From assembly GCF_021347895.1 (NCBI RefSeq), contig NC_067131.1, forward strand, positions 8,832,653 to 8,896,652: a stretch of DNA of 64,000 nucleotides, in the 5' to 3' direction. A program made the position numbers and the translations under genes. This stretch comes from Acanthochromis polyacanthus (taxonomy: Eukaryota; Chordata; Actinopteri; Pomacentridae). Numbering within the stretch: position 1 is the first letter of the stretch; the number at the start of each line of letters is the position of its first letter. Shown one piece after another: positions 60,901-64,000 of this stretch. The notes below the pieces were generated by a model, which saw nothing but the letters and a program-made list of their open reading frames with translations, was not told the DNA's origin and made no database searches.

Positions 60901-63759
60901 CACACAGATGCATACGGTCTGCACACACAGTTGTACTCAGACACTCATTTCCATCCCTGGATGCCCTTGAGATACAGTCAGTTGTATCTTGACATTTGAG
61001 ACAGAACTGAATTTATTCCTGTCTTAGTGACCTCACAAAGGCACATTGTTCAGACAAATGGGGTCAGACAAGCTTGATCCTTCCATGTCTCTATCGATCA
61101 AAACATTCTTTCAAATTAGAAGAATGACTTAACCTGTGTCTCTTACTGTTTGCTCAGTCTGACACACATTTAGCCTCACTGCAGTCAGAAGGTCATATCA
61201 TTAAATGTTTGCCATACCTTACATAACCATGTAATATAACTTAATGTAATGCTTGTCTCCAGAGCTCATATCAACATGAGGTAAACTAATGTTCAGCCTC
61301 AGTCAAATTAGGAATCAAATCAGCTAACTGACGCCAGTGAAAATGTGACCTTTGTTCTGTAGTTGTTAGATGGCAGGTCCATACTGCACTTTGTCTTGTG
61401 TAAAATGTCTCCTTTTAATGCTCTGTCCACAATTTTTATTGAATACAATAGTAATTTAGAAGAAACAAAAAAATGCATCTGAAAGATGTGTGTGTGTGGA
61501 TTTATAGTGTATATTTATAAATAAATGCTACAGAGGAAGGTCTTAAGTAGCCTGCAACAACTAATAGACTTTTGTCGATAGGTTTAAGCCCGTTTTGTGT
61601 TTGTGCTGATTCATTAGTAACTAACAAAAAATTCTAAACTTAGTCATATGAACTGAGACATTCAGATTCAGAACACTTTATTTGTCCCCAGGGGGGCAAT
61701 TAAAAAAAGCATGTAGAACAGGCAGAGCAACAGTGAGCAATGGGTCAACACATATCATCACTGCTACATGAGCCTGTAGGAGAAAGTCAGACTGTTTATT
61801 TAGTCAGTAAGTCAGGCTGTACTTACTGCACATATCTGAGTGTATGCATTTTTTTTTTTATTAGTAGTCGTTAACTCAAATTTTTTAAATCTATTTTTAA
61901 ATTTAATGAAAAACTGCCAAAATTTCCAAATACAGTCCTGCACACTGTCTAACTTGCAAAAATACATTTATTCACAATGTTTCAGTGTGTAATCGTAAAT
62001 GGGGTGTGACAGTTACTCTGCAACCAATCAGAATTCCTCACGCACTATAGGAGGGTGTGAGTTACAAAGTGGAATTCCGCTGAATGGCAGCTTTCAACAA
62101 CAAAAAGAAATGAGAATCATAGAAATATACCTAAAACAGGATGCAAATGCTTAAACCTTCCAAGGGCCAAACCATGTTCAGAAGAAGCATTGACTCACAG
62201 GATAGAAGTTTAGCTAAACCTGTAGATACAGGTTGCATGAAATGACAACAAAATACACAAAGAAGATACTATCACATTGCAAAGATGAAAGGTTAACATT
62301 AATATTAAATCACCATAATAATAAATTTACTCAAGACCCTTCCTTGTATAAATAAACACAGTTTACAGGTCACCTAGGTAAATTAACCTAGTATGTGCAT
62401 ATTCATGCATATCCCAGACTTTCTGGAATTGGACAAAAAACTCTAACAGATTAATGTTTAATAAAATAAACTGCCACCGTCAGGGGACTTTCCAGTGTAT
62501 CAAAGTCCTGTGCTTGTGTTACCATGGTTGACATGCTGTATTTAATTAAAAATATATTTTGCTTCCTGTTTCCTGGATTATTATTATTTTTTCAATCTTA
62601 TCCTTTAGATGATACTTGGAAAATATAGAGACAGGCAGGAAACATTGGGTGAAAAGTAAGTGTGGTGTGACATGCAACAAAGGTTTCTCACTGAAACTGA
62701 ACTGGAGAAATTGTGCTTTATCGCCATTAAAATACCGTGGGGGGCGGGGTGCAAGTAATCAAGAAAAGTTGGGACACCTGTTGGATTTAGTAGCGCCAAC
62801 CTCCAAGTCTTAATCTACCTCCATTGCTGCAGAACAGCTTTAAGTTGTTAACCCATTTCTTGTTCCCCGAAAAGGCCTTTTTTTTTTTTTTTTTTAATAA
62901 AGTTTTAGGCACTTTTTTCAGCCATCATCAACATCTCAAAATCACTGAGTCAGTCTGGGATTATATAGAGAGACAGAAGGAATAAAGCTGCTGAAGAAGT
63001 AGTGGACACACCAAACACATACAATAGTATACATTTTAAAATTCAACAAGAAAGCTTTTCTCTTAATTTATTTAAATCTTATTATCCAGAGAGTCGAGAA
63101 AACAGGTTTGAGAGAGTTAAACTTTTTAGAAAAGTGCTGCACCAGCAAAGCATTACTCCTGTTTGCATTTGTCAATCAAGTAAAGCCTTCCACTATAGAG
63201 AATCTGTCTCACTGTGGCCTGCTAACTCAGCATGCAATGGATCACCTAAGCTTTAATTGATTATTTAACAAATGAACTTACTTTCATGTGCCAAGAAACT
63301 GTTATTTGAAACTAGTCTTGATAGTAGATGTAAATTGAACTGAATAACGATCAGTTATCACCTTTATGTATTTATGCTAAAACAGTCTACTACATTGTTT
63401 AGCAGCACCCACATTCTAGTTACTTAAATGCACCACAAATTCGTGAAATGAGTAAGCATATGTCCTCCTTACTCAGTAAGGCATCTGAAATGTCTTTCAC
63501 AGGTGATGAGAGAGGGGTCATCGGACGTCCTTAACAAGCTGTATGACACAGCTGTGGATAAACTGGAAGCGATGAAGAGTGACTACGAGGCTCTGAGGAA
63601 GCACTACAATGAGAAGACGGCAAATCACAACGCAGACCTGAGCCGTTTGGACCAAGCCGAGGAGGAGAACCATCGGCTGCAGAAGCAGTTGGACATGCTG
63701 CTGAAACAGAGAGATGCTGCCATCCACTACCAGCAGCAGTACTCTTCTTCTATTAGAAG
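51621..63759 (+). CDS. dlg5: DLG5, discs-large homologue 5 (MAGUK scaffold); first six coding exons, continues beyond window
   Basis: DLG5 is a large MAGUK (about 1900 residues in human: CARD-like, coiled coil, four PDZ, SH3, GK) that organises cell polarity, cadherin delivery and Hippo/TGF-beta signalling (family knowledge). Exons: 51621-51918, 57661-57729, 58453-58621, 59010-59153, 60647-60830, 63503-63759, with phases agreeing and the last ending mid-codon. Exon 1 (MEPKHKELLEKCYQNL to HTTG) gives the CARD-like domain. Exon 2 encodes STYSVLSTMPSDSESSSSLSSL, shown in part, a strongly diagnostic block. Later exons are Glu/Lys/Leu-rich coiled coil (VNEKMETVLFQLRHVTRERD, NKLYDTAVDKLEAMKSDYEA). 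The start is the first ATG in frame after the purine tract and aligns with human MEP. PDZ, SH3 and GK exons lie to the right. Confidence 0.95.
51919..57660 (+). other. DLG5 intron 1
   Basis: This 5.7 kb intron contains a tRNA-derived SINE relic (54988-55200). A GC-richer stretch at 53500-53790 has no reading frame consistent with DLG5. Otherwise AT-rich without recognisable features. Confidence 0.7.
54988..55200 (+). mobile_element. tRNA-derived SINE relic, second family
   Basis: It contains a box-A-like GGCTCAGTGGTTGAAG, 'gggctactgatcagaagg', a box-B-like GGGTTCAAGC, then 'tgccactgatgggcaattg', 'agcaaggcctttaaccct', 'gcagaggcgctgta' and 'caagctggaatatgca'. This matches an abundant fish tRNA-SINE with a 'gagcaaggcccttaaccc' body. 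It differs from the CCATCC-tail family. Diverged and inactive. Confidence 0.75.
59858..59945. repeat. CpG-dense 'ccgcggaatt' patch, probable dispersed repeat scrap
   Basis: Within an AT-rich DLG5 intron there is a short block with 'ttcgcggaattccgc' and 'accgcggatttccgcc', rich in CGCGG and in both orientations of GGAATT/AATTCC. It resembles a dispersed fish repeat of CpG-rich, partly palindromic type. The family is not identified. Confidence 0.4.
60831..63502 (+). other. DLG5 intron 5
   Basis: This 2.7 kb intron includes, near 61665-61700, a phrase 'actttatttgtccccagg' similar to the dispersed 'ttgatcccacaagggg' motif seen in other introns here, and a 17-base T-run near 62879. No exon is visible in it. 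Confidence 0.65.
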
Positions 63760-64000
63760 GTAGAGCTGGAAATATTAGACCCACAAAAACAGCGGAACGA
63801 GAAACTGCAAACACACAAACGCACAAAAAGACTAATGATGAACAGCAGTTGCAACAAATTATGCTACGAACTGAGTACTTGTTTGGTGCCAAAGTAAAAT
63901 CTGCCCAGTGCTTAAAACATGCTTAATCCAAGGCAGATGAAGCTTTGCAGATGAGCAGATGCCTCCCTTTTTAAGTTTTCGTTTATGATCCTCAGACTAT

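Overview
This window is vertebrate nuclear DNA and looks like a teleost fish. The genes are split by GT-AG introns, the intergenic DNA is AT-rich, and the repeats are typical of fish: tRNA-derived SINEs ending in CCATCC-type tails, a CA-repeat unit with CCCTAA-like blocks, and a palindromic MITE. Five protein-coding genes are recognised by reading exon by exon, checking splice sites and phase at every junction, and comparing the predicted proteins with family sequences known from memory. No database search was run.

Layout, left to right. (1) 567-7786 (+): the last 15 coding exons of ZMIZ1, a PIAS-like SP-RING (MIZ) transcriptional coactivator, followed by a 3'UTR of about 3.4 kb to about 11230. 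(2) 11.2-13.4 kb: intergenic, with a dead LINE fragment and a SINE. (3) 13600-18493 (+): PPIF, mitochondrial cyclophilin D, complete in six exons. (4) 34461-20433 (-): ZCCHC24, a small CCHC zinc-knuckle protein, complete in four exons with a 10 kb second intron full of repeats; it lies tail-to-tail with PPIF. (5) 34.5-38 kb: a head-to-head interval between ZCCHC24 and ANXA11 with a nested SINE-in-SINE insertion and a CTCF-like motif. (6) about 38100-45990 (+): ANXA11, complete, with one noncoding and 14 coding exons and a long GGYPPQA-type repeat N-terminus. (7) 46-51 kb: intergenic, with a SINE and a CA/telomere-like composite repeat. (8) 51621 to beyond the end (+): the first six coding exons of DLG5 (CARD-like domain and start of the coiled coil).

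The genes do not form an operon or a shared pathway. They represent an old vertebrate linkage group: ZMIZ1, PPIF, ZCCHC24, ANXA11 and DLG5 all lie on human 10q22-q23. The local order and orientation differ from human. Their products act in separate places: nuclear SUMO-linked coactivation (ZMIZ1), the mitochondrial permeability transition (PPIF), RNA or nucleic-acid binding (ZCCHC24, inferred), Ca2+-dependent membrane and RNA-granule tethering (ANXA11), and polarity and junction scaffolding (DLG5).

I found no bacterial-type operon, CRISPR array, tRNA or rRNA gene, and no clearly novel multi-gene system. The most interesting leads are small ones: upstream ORFs abutting the start codons of ANXA11 and ZCCHC24, a possible CARD-less DLG5 first exon with matching splice phase, a polyglutamine insertion in ZMIZ1, an ANXA11 low-complexity domain made almost purely of heptads, a nested SINE with a clean 12-bp target duplication, and a convergent pair of CTCF-like motifs bracketing ZCCHC24.
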